A DNA stretch of 64,000 nt, taken from the NCBI RefSeq assembly GCF_002835735.1, contig NZ_PISD01000007.1:62001-126000 (forward strand). The letters are read 5' to 3'. Below are positions 48,427 through 57,314 of this stretch, one piece after another. The notes beneath the pieces are model-generated. The model searched no databases. It had not been told where the DNA came from and saw nothing but the letters and a program-made list of their open reading frames with translations. The translations under genes were made by a program, and so were the position numbers. How positions within the stretch are numbered: position 1 is the stretch's first letter; every line of letters starts with the position of its first letter. Source of the DNA: Cytobacillus horneckiae (lineage in GTDB: Bacteria; Bacillota; Bacilli; Bacillales; Cytobacillaceae).

Positions 48427-49411
48427 TCTCTCCTCCTTTCACAATTTCCATTATTTGCACCGCCATTTTTTTATTTACTTTACCTGGCTGTGCAGTGAAT
48501 TTCGGGATGTCCCCAATCTTTATTACAAGCGGCTGATTAATAGGTTTATTCAATTCTATACAATCGCCCACATCCAAATTGAGAAAATCCTGAACCGATA
48601 TATCTGACTGACCAAGTTCGGTTACTACCGAAATCTCAGCATTGTGTATATTGGATGTGATTCGATGGATCTCGGCAGGTTCACGATTTTTATTATCTGC
48701 CTGCATCCAATAACGAACAGATAACTTTGGGATAATCGGCTCTAAAACAACATGTGGAATACATATATTAATCATTCCGCTTGCCTCGCCTATGGTGGTG
48801 CTTAATGAAATAACAACAACTGTTTCGTTTGGAGAAACCATTTGTAAAAATTGCGGATTGACTTCAAAATCTGTATAAACAGGCTCAATATCAAATACAT
48901 TGCTCCAAGCCTCTTTTAAATTTTCAAACGCCTTTTCAAAAGCATTTGACATGATTTTCGTCTCTATTTCAGTAAGGTTTTCCACTTTATTAAAGCTTGT
49001 CCCTCTTCCTCCCATCATCCTGTCCATCATCGCATAAGCAATATTTGGATTGACCTCCATTAAAATTCTGCCTTCAAGCGGAGGCACTTCATACACGTTT
49101 AAAATGGTCATTTTCGGTATCGATCGAATAAACTCTTCATATGGAATTTGATCTGTAGATGTGACTGATATTTGCACATAAGTTCTTAATTGTGCGGAAA
49201 AATATGTGGTCAGCAACCGAGCAAAGTTTTCATGAATTCTTGTTAAACTGCGGATTTGATCCTTTGAAAATCGCAAGGCTCTTTTAAAGTCATAAACTTT
49301 AACTTTCTTCTCACTTTCTTCCTTCTTTAGCTGGTCAGCATCCATCTCACCTGTAGAGAGTGCTGAAAGCAAGGCATCAATTTCATTTTGAGACAATACT
49401 TCACCTGGCAA
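48413..49411 (-). CDS. fliM: Motor switch protein FliM
   Basis: FliM forms the middle C-ring and binds CheY-P. N-terminal EIDALLSALSTGEMDADQ, then the conserved VKVYDFKRALRFSKDQIRSL and RIHENFARLLTTYFS, a CheC-like middle domain, and a C-terminal SpoA domain (DFLNLDVGDCIELNK). TTG 49411 gives 332 aa, as in B. subtilis, with GGAGGTG 6 nt upstream; the upstream ATG at 49426 has no SD. Confidence 0.95.
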   Translation of the reverse strand: MPGEVLSQNEIDALLSALSTGEMDADQLKKEESEKKVKVYDFKRALRFSKDQIRSLTRIHENFARLLTTYFSAQLRTYVQISVTSTDQIPYEEFIRSIPKMTILNVYEVPPLEGRILMEVNPNIAYAMMDRMMGGRGTSFNKVENLTEIETKIMSNAFEKAFENLKEAWSNVFDIEPVYTDFEVNPQFLQMVSPNETVVVISLSTTIGEASGMINICIPHVVLEPIIPKLSVRYWMQADNKNREPAEIHRITSNIHNAEISVVTELGQSDISVQDFLNLDVGDCIELNKPINQPLVIKIGDIPKFTAQPGKVNKKMAVQIMEIVKGGENENE

Positions 49412-49479
49412 AATAATCACCTCCATATCTTCAAATATTTAGTGTATGAGGCGTGGTATTGGCCTAACGCCTCATTTTT

Positions 49480-49902
49480 TTATTGGAGGATTGATTCCGT
49501 TATATATACTTTTTCAATCTTTCCTGTTTGCATAAGCTCGTTTATTTTCGTTTTTAATTCTTCCTGCAAGTTCAACTGTCCATCTTTGCCTTTTAGCTGT
49601 TCGGAATCCATCTCAGCTAACTGTTGAATAATTAAATTCTTTACTTGAAAATCGCGTTTTTCTAATTCCTCTTTAGACTTTTTGCTGTCTGTTTGGATAG
49701 TAAACGATATTCGGATATAATCATTGCTGGCAAGATTTGCAGTGATTTGCTCAATATTTACCGATGATTCCAACACCTCATCAATTGTAGGCTCTGCACT
49801 TGCATCATTAGATAATAAGCCTGAAAAATAAACACCTGCCGCCGCAATGATAACGATAGCTATAGAAATTATGCCAATGACCATTTTTTTAGATTTCTTC
49901 AT
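49480..49902 (-). CDS. fliL: Flagellar basal-body protein FliL
   Basis: FliL is a single-pass inner-membrane protein that supports the stator. Residues 6-26 (MVIGIISIAIVIIAAAGVYF) form the membrane segment, and the periplasmic part contains the FliL domain. ATG 49902 (MKKSKKM, 140 aa, as in B. subtilis) has GGGGAGGG 6 nt upstream. It overlaps swrD by 14 nt. Confidence 0.92.
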   Translation of the reverse strand: MKKSKKMVIGIISIAIVIIAAAGVYFSGLLSNDASAEPTIDEVLESSVNIEQITANLASNDYIRISFTIQTDSKKSKEELEKRDFQVKNLIIQQLAEMDSEQLKGKDGQLNLQEELKTKINELMQTGKIEKVYITESILQ

Positions 49903-50110
49903 TTTCATCCCTCCCCATCTGTACACCAGTTAGGCCAATAGAGTGATAGAATTGATGAACAAGTTCGGTAACGCAGGCTTCATCTTCTTTCACCACATAT
50001 TTTCTTCCATTCGTCAAAGTGATCGTTGTATCTGGGAAGGATTCGATTGTTTCTATGTATATCGCATTAAGAATGAATGGCTTTCCATTTAATCGAGAAA
50101 CTTTTATCAC
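49889..50110 (-). CDS. swrD: SwrD (FlbD/YlzI) motility protein
   Basis: A 73-aa FlbD/SwrD protein starting MIKVSRLNGKPFILNAIYIE with the family ESFPDTTITLTNGRKYVVKE. In B. subtilis SwrD increases flagellar torque and swarming. It lies between flgE and fliL and overlaps fliL by 14 nt, so both are coupled. It is short but clearly homologous. Confidence 0.92.
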   Translation of the reverse strand: MIKVSRLNGKPFILNAIYIETIESFPDTTITLTNGRKYVVKEDEACVTELVHQFYHSIGLTGVQMGRDENEEI

Positions 50111-50160
50111 CCTATATTTAGGGCTAAAGGAAATCGCCCTTTAGCCCTTTCCCCCTTTTT

Positions 50161-51675
50161 TTAACGTTTTAAGTTCACAAGTTCTTGTAATATCTCATCC
50201 GAAGTCGTAATAATTCTTGTGTTTGCCTGGAACCCACGCTGTGCAGTAATCATTTCAGTGAACTCTTCTGATAAATCAACATTGGACATTTCCAAGGATC
50301 CTGCCGCAAGCGTCCCTCGACCATCACCCGCAACACCTATATTGGCTGTTCCAGAGTTTACTGACTCCTGGAAGAGATTATTACCTGCTTTAGTAAGACC
50401 AGAGCTATTGCTGAACTTCGCAATTCCGAGAGTACCAAGAATATCAATTAAACCATTGGAGTAAACACCATTAATTTCTCCGGATGGACCGATGTTAAAG
50501 CTTTCTAGCTTTCCTTCTGTATATCCGTCAGGGAAGACATTGGCATTCGTTGATCCATTCACTTGGGTAAGCTTTGAAAAATCCAAATTAACGAGCAGCT
50601 TGCTTTCATCAACAGCCGTACCAGTCGTATCAATTTGACCTGAAGGAATATCAACTCTTATATTGTTCTTGATCGCATCTGCGTTAACGATATTTCCGTT
50701 AGCATCAAAATTTAAGATCATGTTTTCTTCCGGCTGCGTCGGCGCAGTTACATCAAAGCTCCATGTATCACCGGCCGTCGCTGGTAGAGGGTCAATATTA
50801 TTTAAGTCAATTTCCAAGCCTAAATGTGTAAACTTATTATCAACAATATCATCAGCGTCAATGGTAACCGGGCTACCATTTCCTACTACAACATCATAGC
50901 CACCATTTTGATTCGCAGTTATTTCCCATTTCCCACCAGTAGTGCCTTTAAAGTCTGAAGGGTTTGTTACTGCAAGATTGCCTTTTGATTGATTACTTTC
51001 ATCAGCAGAAATCGTCCCTACAGATGATGCTTTAGGCTCCTGATTAATAAAGACGCCCCATTGATTATTGTCCAATTTTTTGAAGTAGACAGTTGATGCG
51101 TGAGCATTACCATTTTCATCTACTGTTTTAATTTGCTGGCTAAACACAGTACCGACATTCGCATCAGCTGCCAAGTTGCCTTCAAATGCAATTTCTTTTG
51201 TTGTTACAGCAGGTAGACTGGCATTTACGTTCACAATTACATCACCGAGTACACCGTTTTGATTATATGCCTGCACTTTTAATCCATCACTATTAACTAA
51301 GCTTCCATTATCGTCCAAATAAAAGTTTCCTGCTCTGCTATAATACTGGGAATTTCCTTGCCTTACGATAAAATAGCCATCACCTTCAATACCTAAATCC
51401 AGCGCTCGCCCTGTTGTTTGCAAGCTTGAACCCGAATGAATGACATCAATTGTTGCTAGTGTGGATCCTAATCCAACTTGAGTCGCATTTCTTCCGCCGC
51501 GAATATCAGTAGGTGATGAGGCACCTGATACCATTTGGTTCATCGCATCCTTGAAAGTTACCCTACTTTTTTTAAAGCCTGCTGTGTTTACATTGGCAAT
51601 ATTATTCCCGATAACATCTAATTTCGTTTGGAAATTTTTCATTCCGCTAATTCCTGAATACATTGAACGTAACAT
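50161..51675 (-). CDS. flgE: Flagellar hook protein, long form
   Basis: The hook subunit polymerised by FlgD and FliK. The N-terminal D0 helix (MLRSMYSGISGMKNFQ, then DVIGNNIANVNTAGFKKS) and the C-terminal NVDLSEEFTEMITAQRGFQ with the D0 helix are conserved. The 504 aa exceed the 264 aa of B. subtilis FlgE, because the middle D1/D2 part is much longer (residues ~150-400, low in Cys, rich in Asn, Gly, Asp). ATG 51675 has AAAGGGG 8 nt upstream; 51693 lacks it. It may be named FlgG in some annotations because of the shared N-terminus. Confidence 0.9.
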   Translation of the reverse strand: MLRSMYSGISGMKNFQTKLDVIGNNIANVNTAGFKKSRVTFKDAMNQMVSGASSPTDIRGGRNATQVGLGSTLATIDVIHSGSSLQTTGRALDLGIEGDGYFIVRQGNSQYYSRAGNFYLDDNGSLVNSDGLKVQAYNQNGVLGDVIVNVNASLPAVTTKEIAFEGNLAADANVGTVFSQQIKTVDENGNAHASTVYFKKLDNNQWGVFINQEPKASSVGTISADESNQSKGNLAVTNPSDFKGTTGGKWEITANQNGGYDVVVGNGSPVTIDADDIVDNKFTHLGLEIDLNNIDPLPATAGDTWSFDVTAPTQPEENMILNFDANGNIVNADAIKNNIRVDIPSGQIDTTGTAVDESKLLVNLDFSKLTQVNGSTNANVFPDGYTEGKLESFNIGPSGEINGVYSNGLIDILGTLGIAKFSNSSGLTKAGNNLFQESVNSGTANIGVAGDGRGTLAAGSLEMSNVDLSEEFTEMITAQRGFQANTRIITTSDEILQELVNLKR

Positions 51676-51748
51676 GTTCATTTCCCCTTTCATTATTGGC
51701 AGCTTCTATCATTCAGCTTGCCGCAGCTTCCTTTTTTAGGTCCGGCTA

Positions 51749-52147
51749 CTATTGGTCGATAATGATTGTCCCGTTTATATTTGTGAATATTTGTGTATTC
51801 GCTTCATGTCTATTCATGGCTGTAATTACCGTTTGATTCTTCGCACTAATAACTAATGCAGCATCCGGCAATAAAACGAGCGATTCGGTTACGCCCATTG
51901 CTTTTGCTTGTTGTACTTTATTTGAAATTTGACTCCAGCGATCACTGGCTATTTCAATGCCCCGCTTCATCATTCTCTCTTTTGCATGCTTGCTAATATT
52001 CAAGTGTTGGTTGGGGCTTACAGCTGTCTGCAATTCCTGTGCAAAGGATTTACTTCCGGTTTTAATTGGAGCGCTGCCTTTTTTTTCAGGCTGGTTTAAT
52101 TGGGCAAATGGATTTGTAAGCATCGGTTGTATAAAACGATTATCCAT
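51749..52147 (-). CDS. TIGR02530 family flagellar operon protein
   Basis: A 132-aa protein of the family annotated as flagellar operon protein (TIGR02530, flg_new). It carries SPNQHLNISKHAKERMMKRG and the C-terminal INGTIIIDQ, as in other bacilli at the same place between flgD and flgE. Its function is not known. MDNRF at 52147 has GGGGG 5 nt upstream; the ATG at 52159 overlaps the flgD stop. It lies in the hook cluster, so a role in hook assembly is plausible. Confidence 0.85.
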   Translation of the reverse strand: MDNRFIQPMLTNPFAQLNQPEKKGSAPIKTGSKSFAQELQTAVSPNQHLNISKHAKERMMKRGIEIASDRWSQISNKVQQAKAMGVTESLVLLPDAALVISAKNQTVITAMNRHEANTQIFTNINGTIIIDQ

Positions 52148-52158
52148 ATTAGCCCCCA

Positions 52159-52800
52159 TTAGTTAGCTTCTATTTTGATTATTTGTGATGAAGTGATCGA
52201 TGTTTTCTCATCGTTTGAAAGATGAAAGAGCGCTTTGCCATCCTTAAAGGAAACTGATTGTATACTGGCGGTTTGCTCTTCCTTATCTTCATTAAGATAA
52301 GTAACCTTTTTGCCAATCATCATACTTGCTTGTATCATGTAGTTTTCATTCAAGCCGGTTTCATTAACTTGAGAAATATTAGCAGGCTCCAGACTAGTGC
52401 CATCATCAAGAATAAAAAGCACTCCTTGATCTTTAAATTGAATCGAAGCAATCGTCCCTTTGCCTTCTTCAATCTCAACCTCTTTACCATCTTCTTTTAT
52501 TCGATGCCAAACGACATCCTTGCCGACAAATTGATTGTAGGCGATTAATTGATTTTGCTCCTGAAGTCCCATCATTTTTTCCATCGTTGATCCAATGTTC
52601 GTCATTTGTTCTAGGGTAGAGAAGGTTGCCATTTGTGTAATAAACTCTTTATCATCCATTGGACTTGTTGGATCTTGGTTTTGCAGCTGTACCATTAACA
52701 ATTTCAGAAAATCATCTTTACCTAAAATATCATTTCCCGTTTTACGCTGTTGTTTTTGATAGTCTGACAGCAGCAGTGACGGATCTATTGTGTTGGTCAT
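52159..52800 (-). CDS. flgD: Hook capping protein FlgD
   Basis: FlgD is the scaffold that caps the growing hook. The N-terminal GKDDFLKLLMVQLQNQDPTS with DDKEFITQMATFSTLEQM is the family signature. The C-terminal part is beta-rich. ATG 52800 has GGGGG 5 nt upstream, giving 213 aa; 52803 is an alternative. Downstream is the TIGR02530 gene. Confidence 0.93.
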   Translation of the reverse strand: MTNTIDPSLLLSDYQKQQRKTGNDILGKDDFLKLLMVQLQNQDPTSPMDDKEFITQMATFSTLEQMTNIGSTMEKMMGLQEQNQLIAYNQFVGKDVVWHRIKEDGKEVEIEEGKGTIASIQFKDQGVLFILDDGTSLEPANISQVNETGLNENYMIQASMMIGKKVTYLNEDKEEQTASIQSVSFKDGKALFHLSNDEKTSITSSQIIKIEAN

Positions 52801-52810
52801 CATATCCCCC

Positions 52811-54133
52811 CTATACTTTTAAATTAAGGAGCTCTTCTTCAAATCTTTCTAAAAAGGAGGAGAGTTCCTGATCTGCCTGTTCCCTTTTATTTTCAGGTTG
52901 ACCTTCTTTGTCGTTTCCACCTTGTTGTTCATCTCTTTTAAAGAATCTTTCCTGACCGAGTTCAGCTTGCTGACTAATTTCCAGTCTTTCTACTGTAAGA
53001 TTCTGTGAAGAAAACGCATGGCGAAGACTTTGTAAATTAGAATCCAACATTTCTTTTGCTGCAGCAGTGGAAGTTAAAATTCTTGCAGCCATCATCGAAT
53101 CCCTTTGAATAATTTCAATCCGCATCGAGCCAAGATGTTCCGGTGACAGCTTTATCAATAGCCTTTGAGCATCACCATTTTTCATGAAATGCGCCTTTGA
53201 AAGAATTCTATCGAACTGCTTTATCATTTGTTCAGGCGAAACGGGCTTTCCATTTTCAGCAAGCATCAATGTAAGCTGCTCTGTCTTTGACATTTGCGGA
53301 GGCTGAGTAAATCCCGTATGCGCATGAGCGGGAACCTCCAGCTTATTAGCTAGTACTTCGGCTTGAACAGGCTGTTTGCTCTCTGCTTGTTGATTACTGT
53401 TTTGCCAGACTGATTGGAACGTTTTATGAAGATATTCAAGTTTATTGAAATCGCTCACTGGCAATTTGGATGTCGAAGTCACACCACTATGTTTATACCA
53501 TTCATTCATTTTCGTTATAAACTGCTGCAGCTTTTCTCCGGCTACAAGCAAACCATTTTGATTGCGATTTAATAATTCGTATAATTTTAATATTTGGAGT
53601 GCTGCCTTCATTTCATTTTCAAGTTTCATTTCTTTATCTACTGGAATGGTTGTTATAAGATTAATAATTGAAGCCAATGATTGTTCACGCAATGATTCAA
53701 TATTAGAGTCTTCCATTGTCTCATTTGTCATTGAATCTAGTTTTAATTCAGCCTTTTCATTGTTTTCTTTTTCATTTAAAAGTTTCGCGGCAAGCTGAAT
53801 GAGCGATTCTTTTGCTTCACTTTTGCTCATTCCTAATAATTCGGCAACATTACTTAAAAACAAATCTTCATCTCGCAAATCAACAAAAATGAGAGGCTGA
53901 AACTTTTCATCCATTGTCAATAAATCGGGTGTCTCCAGCAATTGAATCAGTTCATCATCTAACTCCATTTCCAATGACGACTCACTATTTACAGGTTCTG
54001 CAGCTTGAATATCAGCAATATTGACAAGCTTAGTAAACGTCTTAGAAAAATCGCCGCTTTCCACCTGATCCCCTGACTTTTCCAATTTCGGATTAGCTGG
54101 TGGTTTCATGCCGAGAAATCCAGAAATCTCCAT
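52811..54133 (-). CDS. fliK: Hook-length control protein FliK
   Basis: FliK measures hook length and triggers the export switch via FlhB. The 440-aa protein is divergent in its N-terminal and middle regions and has a recognisable C-terminal Flg_hook domain near residues 310-400 (LLIKLSPEHLGSMRIEIIQR and the LDSNLQSLRHAFSSQNLTVE region), then a charged tail. AAGAGGTG is 4-5 nt before the ATG. It sits in the order ylxF-fliK-flgD. Confidence 0.92.
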   Translation of the reverse strand: MEISGFLGMKPPANPKLEKSGDQVESGDFSKTFTKLVNIADIQAAEPVNSESSLEMELDDELIQLLETPDLLTMDEKFQPLIFVDLRDEDLFLSNVAELLGMSKSEAKESLIQLAAKLLNEKENNEKAELKLDSMTNETMEDSNIESLREQSLASIINLITTIPVDKEMKLENEMKAALQILKLYELLNRNQNGLLVAGEKLQQFITKMNEWYKHSGVTSTSKLPVSDFNKLEYLHKTFQSVWQNSNQQAESKQPVQAEVLANKLEVPAHAHTGFTQPPQMSKTEQLTLMLAENGKPVSPEQMIKQFDRILSKAHFMKNGDAQRLLIKLSPEHLGSMRIEIIQRDSMMAARILTSTAAAKEMLDSNLQSLRHAFSSQNLTVERLEISQQAELGQERFFKRDEQQGGNDKEGQPENKREQADQELSSFLERFEEELLNLKV

Positions 54134-54154
54134 ATTTCACCTCTTTTCTTCAGG

Positions 54155-54763
54155 TTAATTTGACTCATCTGCCTGATTATTTTCCAGCGAAGCAGTTAAT
54201 AAGTTAGTGAACTTTGCAGCTGTATCAGCTTCCATTTTTTCAAGAATACTGGCTAATACATCTGGTTTCACATCTGCTAGAATGCGAAGTGCATCTTGTT
54301 CATTCATTCCAGCTAGTATCAGAGCTGCTTTTTTAGGGGACATCGTCTCATAAGTTCTAACAATATCCTTAAATGCTCGTTTATTTTCAGCGTTCATTGC
54401 AATTAATTCGTCCATTTCTTCTTCAAGACGGCCATTGTCTAATTGGGATCGCTTAAGTTCGTCATCCTTGCTTTTCATTTGTCCCTCAAGCTGTGCTATT
54501 CTCGCTTCCCTGTCCTTCACCTCAGCTTCCATCTCGATTAGCTGGGTTTCCATTTCTGCTACTTTCTTTGACTGGTCCTCTTGGAAAAGACTTGATATTA
54601 CAGGGATATTCTGACCATATTTTTTTGTCATATCAAAGATGTTATAGCCACTAATTGTAAGGATCAGTAGGACGATTGCAATAATGCCAATTATTGATAT
54701 GGCTCCAATCATAAAAAATTTAGATAATGGTTTGCTGTTCTGCTTTTCATTTACTTTGACCAT
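54155..54763 (-). CDS. ylxF: YlxF, MgtE-N domain flagellar protein
   Basis: A 202-aa protein with a membrane segment at about residues 16-36, a coiled coil (residues ~70-120) and a C-terminal MgtE intracellular N domain (KAALILAGMNEQDALRILAD). Homologues are called YlxF or MotE-like and are found next to fliJ and fliK in bacilli. Its role in the flagellum is not settled; the similar MotE of alphaproteobacteria acts as a MotC chaperone. Confidence 0.85.
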   Translation of the reverse strand: MVKVNEKQNSKPLSKFFMIGAISIIGIIAIVLLILTISGYNIFDMTKKYGQNIPVISSLFQEDQSKKVAEMETQLIEMEAEVKDREARIAQLEGQMKSKDDELKRSQLDNGRLEEEMDELIAMNAENKRAFKDIVRTYETMSPKKAALILAGMNEQDALRILADVKPDVLASILEKMEADTAAKFTNLLTASLENNQADESN

Positions 54764-54772
54764 TTAGACCAC

Positions 54773-55216
54773 CTAATGTACCCTGTTCATAAATTGTTGA
54801 ATAGAGATATCATCCATTTGCCTGCCTTCTGACAGCTTCTCGGCTGCCATGTACTGCAGCTTACTTTTTTCTTTCATTTTTTCAAACTTTTTAACTTCAG
54901 TGTTAGTCTCCATCAGTTTATCCTGATAATAATTCATTTGATTACGGGCATTGATAACCATCTTTTGATAATGATCAATTGTTTTTTCCAGATTATGTAC
55001 AAATTGCTGATGATGTCTAATTTCCAGGACTGGAAGCCCCACAACAAGTCTCTCTGATTGATAACTTTCTAAATCTTCCTTTTTCTTCAAAATCTCGTAT
55101 AATTTATTTGCTGTTTCCTCAAATCGTTTGACAGATTGGTTATACATATCCAATGCTTCTTCCTTCTGCCTTTCCCTAACAGCCAGTAGCTTATCAAATT
55201 TATAATTAAAGGGCAT
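54773..55216 (-). CDS. fliJ: Flagellar export chaperone FliJ
   Basis: FliJ is the long coiled-coil stalk of the export ATPase. The 147-aa sequence is almost entirely heptad-like and charged, opening MPFNYKFDKLLAVRERQKEE. The ATG overlaps the fliI stop by one nucleotide. Sequence conservation is low, as usual, and the position after fliI supports the call. Confidence 0.92.
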   Translation of the reverse strand: MPFNYKFDKLLAVRERQKEEALDMYNQSVKRFEETANKLYEILKKKEDLESYQSERLVVGLPVLEIRHHQQFVHNLEKTIDHYQKMVINARNQMNYYQDKLMETNTEVKKFEKMKEKSKLQYMAAEKLSEGRQMDDISIQQFMNRVH

Positions 55217-56538
55217 TAATTCATCTCCCCTCTTCCTACAAGTGCATACAATTGCTGAATACTTTCTTCTATTGAAATTTGCTCGTCTGTCCTTTGCTTT
55301 AAAAAGGATATTATTTTCGGATAGATGGCAACCGCTTCATCAATCTCCTTTGAAGATCCTTTTTTGTAAGCTCCAATATTTATTAAATCTTCAGATTGAA
55401 TATAAGTACTTAATAGTTCCCGCAGTTTCTCAGCCGCATGTATATGTTCTTTAACAGAAATATTATTCATTACACGGCTGATGCTTTTTAACACATCAAC
55501 AGCTGGATATTGCCCTTTATTTGCCAGATTCCTATCTAGTACAAAATGGCCATCGAGTATTCCCCGTACCGTATCAGCAATAGGCTCGTTCATATCATCG
55601 CCATCTACTAGCACCGTATAAAAGGCAGTGATTGCACCGGTCTCATTTGTACCTGTTCTTTCAAGTAGCTTTGGCAAGGTAGAAAAAACCGATGGAGTAT
55701 ACCCTTTTGTTGTAGGAGGCTCACCGATTGCCAGTCCTACTTCCCTTTGAGCCATAGCGACACGCGTAACAGAATCCATCAACATCATTACATTCAGACC
55801 TTTTGCACGAAAATATTCCGCGATAGAAGTAGCAGTATAAGCGCCTTTTATTCGCATTAAAGGCGGCTGGTCAGATGTTGCAACAATGACAATCGAGCGC
55901 TCCAACCCTTTTGGTCCGAGATCTCTTTCAATAAATTCGCGAACCTCCCTGCCTCTTTCTCCAATCAAAGCAATCACATTAAGGTCTGCCTTTGTGTTTC
56001 TGGCAATCATGCCGAGAAGCGTACTTTTACCAACACCGCTTCCTGCAAAGATACCTACGCGCTGTCCATTGCCAACGGTTAGCAAACTATCAATCAATCT
56101 AACTCCTACTTCAATCGGGCTTGAAATTGGCGGTCTTGACAAAGGGTTAGGCGGATTTTCCTCTGTTGGAACTGCAGTAAGTCCATGCGGAAGCTTTGAT
56201 CCATCCAACGGTTCTCCAAGTGGATCAATCACTTGGCCGAGCAAGGATGACCCAACCTTTATTTCCAGGGGTTTGGAGGTTGTTTCCACAAGACTGCCGG
56301 AAGAAATATCAGCTACAGTCGTATAAGGCATTAAAATAACATCCTCATCTCTAAACCCAACTACTTCCGCCTTTATCATCCTTTTTCTTTTGCCTTTGAT
56401 ATGGATAAAACATACATCACCAATCGAACTTTCCGGCCCTTGCGATTCAATCATTAAGCCAACAACCCGTTTTACTCTGCCGTATCTTTTATAGCTGTCT
56501 GCTGCTTCGATTTCTTCTATCAATCGCTCAATATTCAT
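55216..56538 (-). CDS. fliI: Flagellum-specific ATPase FliI
   Basis: FliI energises export with the proton gradient. Walker A is in GIFAGSGVGKSTLLGMIA, Walker B in NVMMLMDSVTRVAMAQREV, with the ATPase signature GYTPSVFSTLPKLLERTG. The 440 aa match B. subtilis FliI. Its start overlaps the fliH stop by 4 nt. Confidence 0.97.
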   Translation of the reverse strand: MNIERLIEEIEAADSYKRYGRVKRVVGLMIESQGPESSIGDVCFIHIKGKRKRMIKAEVVGFRDEDVILMPYTTVADISSGSLVETTSKPLEIKVGSSLLGQVIDPLGEPLDGSKLPHGLTAVPTEENPPNPLSRPPISSPIEVGVRLIDSLLTVGNGQRVGIFAGSGVGKSTLLGMIARNTKADLNVIALIGERGREVREFIERDLGPKGLERSIVIVATSDQPPLMRIKGAYTATSIAEYFRAKGLNVMMLMDSVTRVAMAQREVGLAIGEPPTTKGYTPSVFSTLPKLLERTGTNETGAITAFYTVLVDGDDMNEPIADTVRGILDGHFVLDRNLANKGQYPAVDVLKSISRVMNNISVKEHIHAAEKLRELLSTYIQSEDLINIGAYKKGSSKEIDEAVAIYPKIISFLKQRTDEQISIEESIQQLYALVGRGEMN

Positions 56539-57314
56539 GCTTCTTCGCTCTCCAGTATTTCTAAAAGCTTTGTTTTTATCTCTTCAATTTGACTTTTTAC
56601 ACTGGCATCTATTCTGCCGGTGTCCGATTCAATTAAACAATCTTCCTCGCCAATTTCATCGTTAGGAAAGATATATAACGATTGTTCCTTTGGAAAAACA
56701 GCCAAGAGTTCATTCTTGTAAGAAAGCAAGGATTCATATTGGCTTGGATGGACATGAAGCTGAATATTTTTATAATGGCGTGCTTCTTTTAACCCTTTTT
56801 TAATAAAAGAACGGAATTGTGTGTCATCTTGCAAAATTTGCTCGCCGATAATTTTTTCCGCTACTTTCATGCTAATCTGGATTATTTCATTATCAGCAGA
56901 TTGAATATGGGATTTATAATCCTCCTTCGCTGATTGCACTATATCCATTGCTTCCTTTATGGTCTTAGAATATTCCTCAAAGCCAGTCTGCCTACCTTCC
57001 TCCAGCCCTTTAAGATAACCGTCCTCTTCAGCTTTACGGAGTGCTTCATCACACTCCTTTTTCAGGGCTTCTTTCGCTGCAGCAATTTCTTTGTTTAAGT
57101 TTTCAGCTTCATTTCTCGCTGCATTGATTATTTCTTGTGCTTTATCATTTGCTTCCTCAATGATGGCTGTTACTTTTTCTTGGCTGTACAACTGCTCATG
57201 CTGTGCTTCGTTGTCAGTTTGAATATATAATGGTCTAACAGAAATCACTCGCTTATTGCTTGGCTCATGTGAAGAAGGTGACTGATACTTATACAATCTA
57301 GACAATGATGTCAT
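56535..57314 (-). CDS. fliH: Flagellar export regulator FliH
   Basis: FliH links FliI to the C-ring and export gate. The 259-aa protein has a Glu/Ala-rich coiled coil (residues ~50-130) and a C-terminal domain with the family DDTQFRSFIKKGLKEARH. I prefer ATG 57314 (MTSLSRLYKYQ); it overlaps the fliG stop by 17 nt and sits at the end of GGTGGAGGAG, so the SD is close. A longer frame to 57377 overlaps fliG by 80 nt and is less likely. It is coupled to fliI. Confidence 0.88.
   Translation of the reverse strand: MTSLSRLYKYQSPSSHEPSNKRVISVRPLYIQTDNEAQHEQLYSQEKVTAIIEEANDKAQEIINAARNEAENLNKEIAAAKEALKKECDEALRKAEEDGYLKGLEEGRQTGFEEYSKTIKEAMDIVQSAKEDYKSHIQSADNEIIQISMKVAEKIIGEQILQDDTQFRSFIKKGLKEARHYKNIQLHVHPSQYESLLSYKNELLAVFPKEQSLYIFPNDEIGEEDCLIESDTGRIDASVKSQIEEIKTKLLEILESEEA

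Noticed and set aside
56000-56326. Plus-strand frame over fliI
   Set aside because: Antisense to the conserved ATPase region, composition typical of a shadow frame.
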